Below the pieces are notes generated by a model that saw nothing but the letters and a program-made list of their open reading frames with translations, was not told the origin of the DNA and did not search any database. Positions 37,546-45,475 of a DNA stretch of 64,000 bases are shown here, piece by piece. How positions within the stretch are numbered: position 1 is the first letter of the stretch; every line of letters begins with the position of its first letter. The stretch comes from Mucilaginibacter empetricola (GTDB taxonomy: Bacteria; Bacteroidota; Bacteroidia; Sphingobacteriales; Sphingobacteriaceae), in assembly GCF_024808665.1 (NCBI RefSeq), contig NZ_JANUBZ010000019.1:1-64000 (forward strand), written 5' to 3'. Position numbers and translations under genes: made by a program.

Positions 37546-39927
37546 ATGATAAAAAATTATTTAAAAATTGCCTGGCGCAATATTATTCACAGCAAAGTTT
37601 ACAGCGCACTAAATATTTTAGGACTTGCAGCCGGCATGGCAGTGGCGTTATTAATTGGCCTTTGGGTTAATTATCAATATTCATATGATAAATTTTTGCC
37701 CGATAATGGGCGGCTTTACCAGGTGATGCGCAATTTTAACAGCAATGGAGATACGTTAACCTTCACATCTACCTCATTGAAACTGGCGGATGCGCTGCGT
37801 AATAACATTCCTGAATTTGAATATGTTGTTGAAACTGATGGTCAGGGTGCTCATGGCCTCATGGTTGGCACTAAAAAGTTTTACCTTTATGGAATACAGG
37901 CCGGTGGCGATTTTTTAAAAATGTTTCGTTACCCGTTTATTAGCGGGAATGCAAATGCGGCATTAAGGGACCCTTTTTCAATTGTGCTTACCGAATCAAT
38001 GGCAAAAGCCTTGTTTGGCAGTACCGATGTTATCAACAAGATAGTGCGGGTTGACAATCATGATAATTTAAAAGTTACCGGTGTTATTAAAGATCTTCCT
38101 GCCAATTCAACCTTTCAGTTTAAATATGTTATCCCGTTTAGCTATTATGAAGCAACGCAGAACTATGTGAAGATGTCGCGTACCGGCAGCTTTGGCAACA
38201 ACGACTACGCTATTTATGCAAAATTAAAGCCCGGAGTTTCGTTCGCTGCAGTATCAGCCAAAATAAACAATATAGAGAAGGGCGAAACCAATAACCTCAA
38301 CGCGGTAAATTCCAATGTAATTTTGCATCCCCTGCTCAAATGGCACCTTTTTAATGATTTTAAAAATGGAAAAGCCTCCAGTGGGTTTATTGATTATGTG
38401 CGCATTTTTACACTTATTGGTGCGCTTGTTTTGCTTATTGCCTGTATCAATTTTATCAATCTATCAACCGCCCGGTCAGAAAAACGGGCAAGGGAAGTAG
38501 GTGTACGTAAAGCAATCGGCTCTCAACGCAAAGATTTAATTTTTCAGTTCCTGGTAGAATCAGGGTTGATCACCTTTATCGCCTTCTTATTTTCTATACT
38601 ATTTGTTCAGCTTGCCTTACCAGCATTTAATTCACTTACGGGCACATTAATTTCTATTCCATTTTTAAATCCGGTATTTTGGATAATTATGATGACCTGT
38701 GTATTGTTTACAGCCCTATTAGCAGGTAGCAGACCAGCATTTTACCTGTCATCATTTAATCCGGTTAAGGTATTAAAGGGTACCTTGCAAACTGCTAAAT
38801 CGGCTTCGCTATCGCGAAAAATATTGGTGGTAACCCAGTTTAGCTGTTCTATCGCTTTAATTATCAGTACAGTTATTATTTACAGGCAAATTCAATATGC
38901 CAAAAACAGGCCGATAGGTTATCAGATCAATCGCTTAATGGCTACCGAGGTGAATTCGGACCTTTCCCACAATTACGACGCACTGCGAAACGATCTTTTG
39001 CAAAGCGGGGCAGTAACATCGGTTTCAACATCATCCAGTCCTGCAACCACCGTTTGGGCACACACTGATCTGGATAAATTTCCGGGCAAAAGGCCGGGTG
39101 AAACAGTGGAGATGGGCAGTATAACGGTATCCGATGATTACTTTAAAACTTTAGGAATGCAGATGCAATCGGGCAGGGATTTTACGCCCGGTTCAAAGGC
39201 CGATACCAATAATGTGGTATTTAACGAAGCTGCTATCAAAAGGCTGCGGCTTACCGATCCGGTAAATCAGATCATTACCTGGAGTGGGCAACAGTTTCGC
39301 ATAATTGGCGTGGTGAAAAATGCGTTGATGGATTCGCCTTATAAAGATGCAGACCCAACCATGTTTACTTTTAGCGCCAACAGTGCCAATTTTAATTTAA
39401 TATACCAACTGGCCCCTAATGTGAATACGCATGTTGCGGTTGAAAAACTTACTCAAATATTTAATAAATATAATCCGGCTTATCCTTATGATTACCGTTT
39501 TGTTGACCTGCAGTATAACCAGAAGTTTAGTGAGGAGTTACTGGTAGGCAAACTCGCCGGTGTATTTGCAGGCTTGGCTATATTTATATCGTGCCTGGGC
39601 CTGTTTGGGCTTGCAGCCTTTGTTGCCGAACAGCGCACCAAAGAAATTGGTATCCGTAAAGTATTGGGCGCAACAGTAGGCCAAGTGTGGATGTTATTAT
39701 CTAAAGATTTTGTTTTGTTAGTAATGATCAGTTGTGTAATTGCATCGCCGATAGCGTTCTACTTTCTACAAAAATGGCTACAGAAATATGATTATCATGT
39801 GAGTATTGGCCCGGGTGTGTTTATTATTTCGGCAGCTATGGCAATAGTAATAACACTTTTAACTATAAGTTCCCAGGCAATAAAAGCCGCTTTAGCCAAT
39901 CCGGTAAAGAGTTTGAAGGCGGAGTAA
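37546..39927 (+). CDS. FtsX/MacB-type ABC transporter permease
   Basis: 793 residues, third member of the double-permease family in this window: MIKNYLKIAWRNIIHSKVYS start, FtsX core motif SEKRAREVGVRKAIGSQRKD and C-terminal QRTKEIGIRKVLGATVGQVW. Preceded and followed by copies of the same palindromic element (37438-37524 and 39931-40018) in opposite orientations. Substrate unknown. The ATG at 37546 gives the conserved N-terminus. Confidence 0.9.
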   Translation: MIKNYLKIAWRNIIHSKVYSALNILGLAAGMAVALLIGLWVNYQYSYDKFLPDNGRLYQVMRNFNSNGDTLTFTSTSLKLADALRNNIPEFEYVVETDGQGAHGLMVGTKKFYLYGIQAGGDFLKMFRYPFISGNANAALRDPFSIVLTESMAKALFGSTDVINKIVRVDNHDNLKVTGVIKDLPANSTFQFKYVIPFSYYEATQNYVKMSRTGSFGNNDYAIYAKLKPGVSFAAVSAKINNIEKGETNNLNAVNSNVILHPLLKWHLFNDFKNGKASSGFIDYVRIFTLIGALVLLIACINFINLSTARSEKRAREVGVRKAIGSQRKDLIFQFLVESGLITFIAFLFSILFVQLALPAFNSLTGTLISIPFLNPVFWIIMMTCVLFTALLAGSRPAFYLSSFNPVKVLKGTLQTAKSASLSRKILVVTQFSCSIALIISTVIIYRQIQYAKNRPIGYQINRLMATEVNSDLSHNYDALRNDLLQSGAVTSVSTSSSPATTVWAHTDLDKFPGKRPGETVEMGSITVSDDYFKTLGMQMQSGRDFTPGSKADTNNVVFNEAAIKRLRLTDPVNQIITWSGQQFRIIGVVKNALMDSPYKDADPTMFTFSANSANFNLIYQLAPNVNTHVAVEKLTQIFNKYNPAYPYDYRFVDLQYNQKFSEELLVGKLAGVFAGLAIFISCLGLFGLAAFVAEQRTKEIGIRKVLGATVGQVWMLLSKDFVLLVMISCVIASPIAFYFLQKWLQKYDYHVSIGPGVFIISAAMAIVITLLTISSQAIKAALANPVKSLKAE

Positions 39928-39930
39928 TTA

Positions 39931-40018
39931 TCTGAACTCGAATTTATCGAATTAGCAAGATTTTTGGAATTAAAATCAAATTCAATTAATTCTTAAATTC
40001 GATAAATTCGAGTTCAGA
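39931..40018. repeat. Palindromic element with 22-23-bp perfect arms, copy 2
   Basis: Same arms as copy 1 (39931-39952 and 39997-40018; extendable by one base pair inward). Core TCAAATTCAATTAATTCT (39976-39993) is inverted relative to copy 1. Confidence 0.85.
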
Positions 40019-40029
40019 CAAATAAATAT

Positions 40030-40776
40030 CTACCACAAAAACAAAGGAACTAACCAAATTGGTGAAACATAATACGGATCGTAATATGGTTCATAGTATT
40101 CAACGGTTTCTTCTTCTACTATTGTTTCGGTGCCGTTGTTATTGTTATTATTTTGATTTTCTTTTTGCTCTTCCTCCAGCAGCTTAATCATCAGCTCCGA
40201 GCCCTGGCCAATCATGTCAACCATGGCATCCTCACCAACTTCTTCGGGTTTGATGGCAGTTTTGCAGATCTCTTCAATTTCTTTCCAGTCGTTGTCTGAT
40301 ACCAGGTCCATTTGCCAGCCGTTTGAGGCGGTGTCAAACCTGTTCTCGTTAATAAAAGACATGAAAACGATTTCAGCCGGATCTATCTTTTTAAAGATGG
40401 CCACTGCAATACGAAGATCATCGAAACGTTCATCGTTGGTGAAATTAGCCCATTCATCATCGGTATCAAAGTCAAAATAGCGGGCAAAAGCAAATTCACC
40501 TTTTTCCAGATCTACGTACGAGAAAATATCATAAACCTTTAAGTATTCGGTATACCGTTTCATAAAGGTGTCAAACACTTCCTGCCCTTTGGCCGTAACC
40601 TGGTAGTACAAACCGCTGGTTTGCACATAACCCTTTGACATCAGTTCAATAAACAAAGGTTCAAGAATCTCGTCATCGCCGTTGGCAACGGTTTGAAATT
40701 TATGTGTGCCATTGACCATCTCATTTAAAAGGATGATGGCCTTAAATGATTTTTTATTATCGTCTGTTAAAAACAT
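40030..40776 (-). CDS. Acidic uncharacterised protein of the PspA operon
   Basis: 248 residues, no signal peptide. The N-terminus (about 1-75) looks like a winged-helix-type domain (KSFKAIILLNEMVNGTHKFQ, LMSKGYVQTSGLYYQVTAKG). A mixed domain follows (75-190), then an Asn run (QKENQNNNNNNGTE) and a Glu/Tyr-rich tail (YYEPYYDPYY) ending with the hydrophobic VSPIWLVPLFLW, possibly a membrane anchor. Not recognised as a named family. Downstream of pspA, separated by a palindromic repeat. Confidence 0.6.
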   Translation of the reverse strand: MFLTDDNKKSFKAIILLNEMVNGTHKFQTVANGDDEILEPLFIELMSKGYVQTSGLYYQVTAKGQEVFDTFMKRYTEYLKVYDIFSYVDLEKGEFAFARYFDFDTDDEWANFTNDERFDDLRIAVAIFKKIDPAEIVFMSFINENRFDTASNGWQMDLVSDNDWKEIEEICKTAIKPEEVGEDAMVDMIGQGSELMIKLLEEEQKENQNNNNNNGTETIVEEETVEYYEPYYDPYYVSPIWLVPLFLW

Positions 40777-40802
40777 GGGGGATTTATATTAGTACAATAA
40801 GC

Positions 40803-40885
40803 AAGGGTGTCATGCTGAGGCACTCGAAGCATGCGGGCAAAGGCCTCTGCGCTTACCCTTCGAGTACCTCAGGGTGACACCCCTT
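40803..40885. repeat. Palindrome of the TGTCATGCTGAGG family
   Basis: Left arm (GTGTCATGCTGAGGCACTCGAAG, about 40807-40829) pairs with right arm (40858-40885) at about 19 of 22 positions. Lies between pspA and the acidic protein gene, and could form a long hairpin that dampens downstream expression. Confidence 0.75.
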
Positions 40886-40897
40886 TTGTTTATTAAA

Positions 40898-41599
40898 TTA
40901 ATTCAGCAATTTGGTGCGTTTGGCTTTAATAGCTTCCAATGCGTTTGATGATGAACCAACGCCTAAAGCTTTGTTGATTTCCTGCTCTGTTGATAAGGTT
41001 GAATCTTCAAGCTGTGCATAAGCAGCAGCGCGGAATTCCTGGGCCGAAGCTTTTTCATCCATACGGTTTAAGGTTGCCATTAATCCGTCAGTATCAACAT
41101 TTGAAAGCGTTTTATTAATTTTTTCAGAAACCTCGGCTGTTTTAGCACGCGATTGAATCAATTTTGCGCGGTTTTCGGTATCTGTTATCTGGTCCTTAAT
41201 CTGCTTTATTTTAAGGTCCATAACGGCTACTGCGCTTTCTTCTTTTTCGGCCATTTTTGCAAATTGGTCGGCTTCGTTTGCAGCTTTCTGGTGCTCATCA
41301 GCAGCTTTAGCTGCCAGTTCATTTCCTTTGGCTTCATCCAGTTCCTTGCTTTCAATACGGTCAAGCAGGCCGTTGGTTTTCTTTTCCCAATCATCTGCGC
41401 TGTTGCGGTATTGCAATTCGCTGGCGCGATGCTGCAAAGCCAGGGCTTTAATTTCGGCTTCGCCTTGTATGGCTTGCTGGTAATTTTCTCTTAATTCGCG
41501 AAGAATCTGGTCGGCCATTTTAGCCGGATCTTCTAATTTATCTACTGCGGCGTTAGCTTCGGCTTTGCCAATGCGGAATAACCTGTCAAATATGCTCAT
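40898..41599 (-). CDS. PspA/IM30 family protein
   Basis: 233 residues, almost entirely helical and charged, the ESCRT-III-like PspA/Vipp1 fold: N-terminal amphipathic helix (MSIFDRLFRIGKAEANAAVD) then coiled-coil arms with regular Ala/Lys/Glu heptads. PspA proteins bind stressed inner membrane and preserve proton-motive force. Second gene of a three-gene operon; the lipoprotein gene lies 41 bp upstream. The operon has an ECF-like promoter motif at 42476-42504. Confidence 0.9.
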   Translation of the reverse strand: MSIFDRLFRIGKAEANAAVDKLEDPAKMADQILRELRENYQQAIQGEAEIKALALQHRASELQYRNSADDWEKKTNGLLDRIESKELDEAKGNELAAKAADEHQKAANEADQFAKMAEKEESAVAVMDLKIKQIKDQITDTENRAKLIQSRAKTAEVSEKINKTLSNVDTDGLMATLNRMDEKASAQEFRAAAYAQLEDSTLSTEQEINKALGVGSSSNALEAIKAKRTKLLN

Positions 41600-41640
41600 A
41601 TTATAAAATGTTAGATGCTTAAATTAAATTGTTATTAAAA

Positions 41641-42375
41641 TTATCTTCTGCGGCCAAATCCACCACGACTGCGCCCAAAACTCGACCGGCCAGATGATGA
41701 TGAACTGCTATGACCAAACCCACCGCTGCGTACGGTTGACGGACTGCGTGTACTAAACGAACGTTGTGATCCTGATGGTGATCCCAGGCTGCTGCGTGAA
41801 CTTCTTGTTGACATAGCCGAAGAAGTGGTTGGCCTGAAAGAAGTAACCGTACGGGTACGTGTATAATATGACGGATAATAACCATAATGATACATCGGCA
41901 TATAATAAGCGTGCGGACGCATCAGGTAGCTTAACAACAAGAAATCAGTCAAGGAAAACGATGAATGGTAATAGTTGTCATTGCCAACATAATTAGGGTT
42001 GCCCTGTACACTCAAATCGGCAGTGTTGTTTTGAGTTGGGTCAACTTTAATGCGTGCAACAGTCACCGAGTCGGCAGCACTAACGTCATCCACTACATTC
42101 AGCCTGTTTTGTGATGGTTCCTCAACTTTTAAATAATCTATATTTCCATCTTTATCCAAATCCAGGTTGCTTACATGGTTGTTGGGATCGTTGATGGCTT
42201 TTTCGAGCGTTTGCGGGTCGGTGCTGGTTTTAACCAGTTGCGCTAATTTGTTTACATCGAAACCAGCCGGTGCATTATTGCTTTCAATGGTTACATTGTT
42301 TTGTTGCGGAGGGTTTTGCGTGCAGCCTGCGGCAATTATTGCCACGGCAGAAAGTACTATAAATATTTTTTTCAT
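41641..42375 (-). CDS. Lipoprotein with Ser/Arg/Gly-rich tail
   Basis: 244 residues. Signal and lipobox MKKIFIVLSAVAIIAAGC. A calcium-loop-like segment (NLDLDKDGNIDYLKVEE, about 74-90) sits in a globular part (25-150); a His/Tyr-rich hydrophobic patch (HAYYMPMYHYGYYPSYYTRT) and a C-terminal low-complexity tail of Ser, Arg, Gly and Phe (about 175-244) follow. Possibly a membrane-attached partner of PspA. First gene of the operon; 100-bp leader after the candidate ECF promoter. Confidence 0.7.
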   Translation of the reverse strand: MKKIFIVLSAVAIIAAGCTQNPPQQNNVTIESNNAPAGFDVNKLAQLVKTSTDPQTLEKAINDPNNHVSNLDLDKDGNIDYLKVEEPSQNRLNVVDDVSAADSVTVARIKVDPTQNNTADLSVQGNPNYVGNDNYYHSSFSLTDFLLLSYLMRPHAYYMPMYHYGYYPSYYTRTRTVTSFRPTTSSAMSTRSSRSSLGSPSGSQRSFSTRSPSTVRSGGFGHSSSSSSGRSSFGRSRGGFGRRR

Positions 42376-42769
42376 TTTATTTAAATCCTAAGTAAAATTA
42401 TAAAAGTTGTTAATGATTACAGAACTTATTGATTGTTTTTTATTGCAAGGTTGCTCATTGTTCTGATTGTAGTATTTAGATGTAGTGTAACGCCGAATGT
42501 TACAGCAAACAATTATTAATAAAAACATGACTTTTTATAGCGATAGGTTTTAAACCATCCTTATGACCAGAAAAACCTATTAATACATCGCAATAAATCA
42601 TTGGTTTCTTTGCGAGAAATGTAACAGATATTTCTTAAAAATGCAGTTTTTTGATAATTAATGTCAGGTTAACAGGCTATTAATCTGTTTTTATATATTT
42701 ACAGCCCTGCTTTAAAAATGCGATAATTTTTTGGCAGGATAACCAATTATAAATCGAGAATTAATTAAG
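42376..42769. other. 394-bp divergent intergenic region
   Basis: No gene seen. Contains the ECF-like motif (42476-42504, minus), a TGTAAC-N7-GTTACA palindrome overlapping it (about 42486-42504), and a weak hairpin ATAGGTTTT...AAAACCTAT (42543-42580). The peptidase promoter is expected within 42650-42760 but not identified. Confidence 0.6.
42476..42504 (-). promoter_or_regulatory. ECF-like promoter motif of the PspA operon
   Basis: Reading minus: TGTAAC (42504-42499), ATT, N14, ATCTAA (42481-42476); total gap 17 nt, exactly as at the sigma operon (17038-17066). About 100 bp before the lipoprotein ATG. Confidence 0.5.
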
Positions 42770-43528
42770 ATGAGAAGGATCTGGTTTGTTATTTTATTAA
42801 CATTTATTTGTTTTGCAGGTATGGGTCAAGGAACGCCAACGAGAACTATTTTTGCTTATGGGGGCGGTTTTACCAGGCAGTTTATGAGCTACGTAATTAC
42901 CCTTACAAAAAAGGAAAACCCCAAAATATGTTTTTTGCCCACGGCAACCGGCGACAATGCTAACACCATTAACCAATGGTACACCGCCTGTGAAGGTTTG
43001 CCTATGCGTGGCTATGTACAGCGCGCTTTCGTAGCATCGTACACTGACTCAAAAACATTTGAAGATAACCTATTAGGTATGGATGCCATTATTGTAGGTG
43101 GCGGAAATACCCTTAATATGATGGCAATTTGGAAAGCACAGGGGATTGATACTGTTTTAAGGAAAGCCTATAATAAGGGTATTATATTGGGCGGCGGCAG
43201 CGCCGGCTCACTGTGCTGGTTTCAGGGTGGAACTACAGATTCCAGACCGAAGGACTTATCTATCGTAAAATGCCTTGGGTTTATTCAAACCAGCCATTGT
43301 CCGCATTATCATAGTGAGCCGCTGCGCAAGCCACTGTATTTTGATAATATTTTACAGGGAAGATTATCACCTGGCTATGCTATTGATGATAAGGCCGGTA
43401 TAGTATTTGAAAATGAGCAATATGTACGTACCGTTGCTATTGATGATAAAAGTAATGCCTATTATGTATCGGTTGTAAACGGGCAGGTTGATGAAAAGCT
43501 TTTGCCGGTAACGGAAATATTGAAGTAA
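42770..43528 (+). CDS. Secreted S51-family (peptidase E/cyanophycinase-like) hydrolase
   Basis: 252 residues with signal peptide (ICFAGMGQ). Type-1 glutamine-amidotransferase-like fold of S51: GGGNTLNMMAIW then the nucleophile loop ILGGGSAGSLCWFQGG with Ser (GSAGS); a histidine-rich segment SHCPHYHSEP supplies the partner His. Closest to peptidase E (Asp-dipeptides), with an export signal that is not usual for that enzyme. Monocistronic. Confidence 0.82.
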   Translation: MRRIWFVILLTFICFAGMGQGTPTRTIFAYGGGFTRQFMSYVITLTKKENPKICFLPTATGDNANTINQWYTACEGLPMRGYVQRAFVASYTDSKTFEDNLLGMDAIIVGGGNTLNMMAIWKAQGIDTVLRKAYNKGIILGGGSAGSLCWFQGGTTDSRPKDLSIVKCLGFIQTSHCPHYHSEPLRKPLYFDNILQGRLSPGYAIDDKAGIVFENEQYVRTVAIDDKSNAYYVSVVNGQVDEKLLPVTEILK

Positions 43529-43614
43529 CAGGCGGTTAACGGGTTTGATTACGAGTTGAAATTGGTGAGCTGATAAGCCTCAGTTAAACTGTTTTCCTAT
43601 CTTTACAGCGATTT

Positions 43615-44676
43615 ATGAAATACCTGCGCTGGCTTTTGTTTCCCTTTTCACTTATATATGGGTTTATCGTAATTATCCGTAACTGGTTTTATGATGCCGG
43701 CTTATTCAAGAGCTATAAATTCAATAAACCCGTAATATCGGTAGGTAATCTTGACGTAGGGGGTGCAGGTAAAAGCCCTATGACGGAATACCTTATCCGC
43801 CTTTTAAAAAAAGATTATAAAATTGCTACACTAAGCCGGGGGTATGGTCGCGAAACTAAGGGCTATTTGCTTGCAGATTCGCTTGCAATAGACCAAAACG
43901 GCCACCAACTGGCCAGCCAGATAGGGGATGAGCCTGCCCAATTCAAACAAAAGTTTCCGGATATCACCGTAGCGGTTTGCGAAAAAAGGGTAGATGGAAT
44001 AAAACATCTGATAGCACATCACGATATTATTTTGTTGGATGACGCTTACCAGCATCGTGCGGTTGAACCGGGGCTAAGTATTTTATTATTTGACTATAGC
44101 CGTATTAATGAACCCCATTTACTTTTGCCTGCCGGTAATTTGCGCGAGCCTTACAGTGGCATATGGCGTACACAGGTAATCATTGTTACCAAATGCCCCG
44201 AATCACTTGGTGAAGATATGCTGCAGGCAATTGCTCAAAAAGTTAAGCCATTGCCCTATCAAAGCTTATTTTTTACCAAAATAGCATATCAGGCGCCTCA
44301 ATATTTTAATGGTTCGCCGGCTGATTTTACTATTGACGGGGATACAACGGTTTTTTTGCTTACCGGAATTGCAAATGCCACGCCACTGGTTAAATATTTA
44401 AATACTTTAACTACAAATATTATTCATCATAAATATCCCGATCATCACCAATTTACATTAAAAAATATCGTTAAACTTGCTGCTGAGTATAAAGCCTGTA
44501 CATCACAAAAAAAAATAATCCTTACAACAGAAAAGGACGAACAGCGTTTAGATGAATCGTGGTTTAATAAGGATGAAAAACTTCCTGTTTTTGTGATACC
44601 CATCAGGGCAGAATTTTTAAATAATAGCAAGCAAGATTTTGATCAATTAATTATTGACTATGTTAGAGAGTATTGA
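43615..44676 (+). CDS. lpxK: Tetraacyldisaccharide 4'-kinase
   Basis: 353 residues. Phosphorylates lipid A precursor at the 4' position on the inner membrane, using ATP. N-terminal membrane helix (about 5-25), Walker A GGAGKSP (49-55), nearby GNLDVGG, and SRGYGRETKGYLLADS, DDAYQHRAVEPGLSILLFDY as in the family. C-terminal domain holds TTEKDEQRL. Overlaps the PNP gene by 17 bp, and together with the porin gene forms an operon (common Bacteroidota order). Confidence 0.95.
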   Translation: MKYLRWLLFPFSLIYGFIVIIRNWFYDAGLFKSYKFNKPVISVGNLDVGGAGKSPMTEYLIRLLKKDYKIATLSRGYGRETKGYLLADSLAIDQNGHQLASQIGDEPAQFKQKFPDITVAVCEKRVDGIKHLIAHHDIILLDDAYQHRAVEPGLSILLFDYSRINEPHLLLPAGNLREPYSGIWRTQVIIVTKCPESLGEDMLQAIAQKVKPLPYQSLFFTKIAYQAPQYFNGSPADFTIDGDTTVFLLTGIANATPLVKYLNTLTTNIIHHKYPDHHQFTLKNIVKLAAEYKACTSQKKIILTTEKDEQRLDESWFNKDEKLPVFVIPIRAEFLNNSKQDFDQLIIDYVREY

Positions 44677-45475
44677 AAGAACCACAGCCTACATTAAAAG
44701 CCGTATAGGAGATTTTGAACCAGAAGTTGGTATAATATTAGGCACCGGACTTGGAGGCCTGGTGCACGAAATTGAAGTTGAAAAACAATTGATGTACTCC
44801 AATATACCCGATTTCCCGATTTCCACGCTTGAGTTTCATTCGGGTAAATTAATATTTGGTCATCTGGCCGGGAAGAAAGTAGTTGCCATGCAGGGCCGGC
44901 TTCATTATTACGAAGGCTATAGCATGCAGCAGATCACTTTTCCGGTAAGGGTTTTAAAAATGCTGGGCATAAAAACGCTTTTTGTTTCTAATGCCAGCGG
45001 GTCGTTAAATCCTGATTTTAAGAAGGGAGATCTGATGGTAATTGAAGATCATATCAATTTGCAACCTCATAACCCACTGATTGGAAGAAATGAAGATGAA
45101 CTGGGGCCACGTTTCCCGGATATGAGTGAGCCTTACAAACGAGTGTTGACGGCTAAAGCGCTGGATATTGCAAAGGCCAACAATATTATATGCCATAAAG
45201 GAGTTTATGTTGCTGTTACCGGCCCTAACCTTGAAACCAGAGCCGAATACAGATATTTACGCATAATTGGCGGCGATGCTGTTGGGATGAGCACGGTTCC
45301 GGAGGTGATTGTAGCCAATCATATGAGTTTGCCGGTTTTTGCCATATCGGTACTGACAGACGAAGGTTTTGGCGAGTTTTTAACGCCGGTTTCTATTGAA
45401 GAAATATTAGCAGTAGCAGCAGAAGCAGAGCCTAAAATGACATTGATACTTAAAGAATTGATAGCCGGTTTTTAA
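44660..45475 (+). CDS. Purine-nucleoside phosphorylase (PNP class I, trimeric type)
   Basis: 271 residues from ATG 44660 (an in-frame TTG precedes it). Cleaves purine nucleosides to base and ribose-1-phosphate. Motifs: GTGLGGL (phosphate site), HSGKL, VVAMQGRLHYYEGY, SNASGSLN, HKGVYVAVTGPNLETRAEY, VGMSTVPEVIVANH. Full length for the family. Shares 17 bp with lpxK and 1 bp (TAATG) with the porin gene. Confidence 0.95.
   Translation: MLESIERTTAYIKSRIGDFEPEVGIILGTGLGGLVHEIEVEKQLMYSNIPDFPISTLEFHSGKLIFGHLAGKKVVAMQGRLHYYEGYSMQQITFPVRVLKMLGIKTLFVSNASGSLNPDFKKGDLMVIEDHINLQPHNPLIGRNEDELGPRFPDMSEPYKRVLTAKALDIAKANNIICHKGVYVAVTGPNLETRAEYRYLRIIGGDAVGMSTVPEVIVANHMSLPVFAISVLTDEGFGEFLTPVSIEEILAVAAEAEPKMTLILKELIAGF

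Noticed and set aside
37438..40018. Interpreting the two palindromes around the permease as IS ends of a composite element.
   Set aside because: Each copy is itself a complete inverted repeat and no transposase lies between; the gene is an ordinary paralogue.
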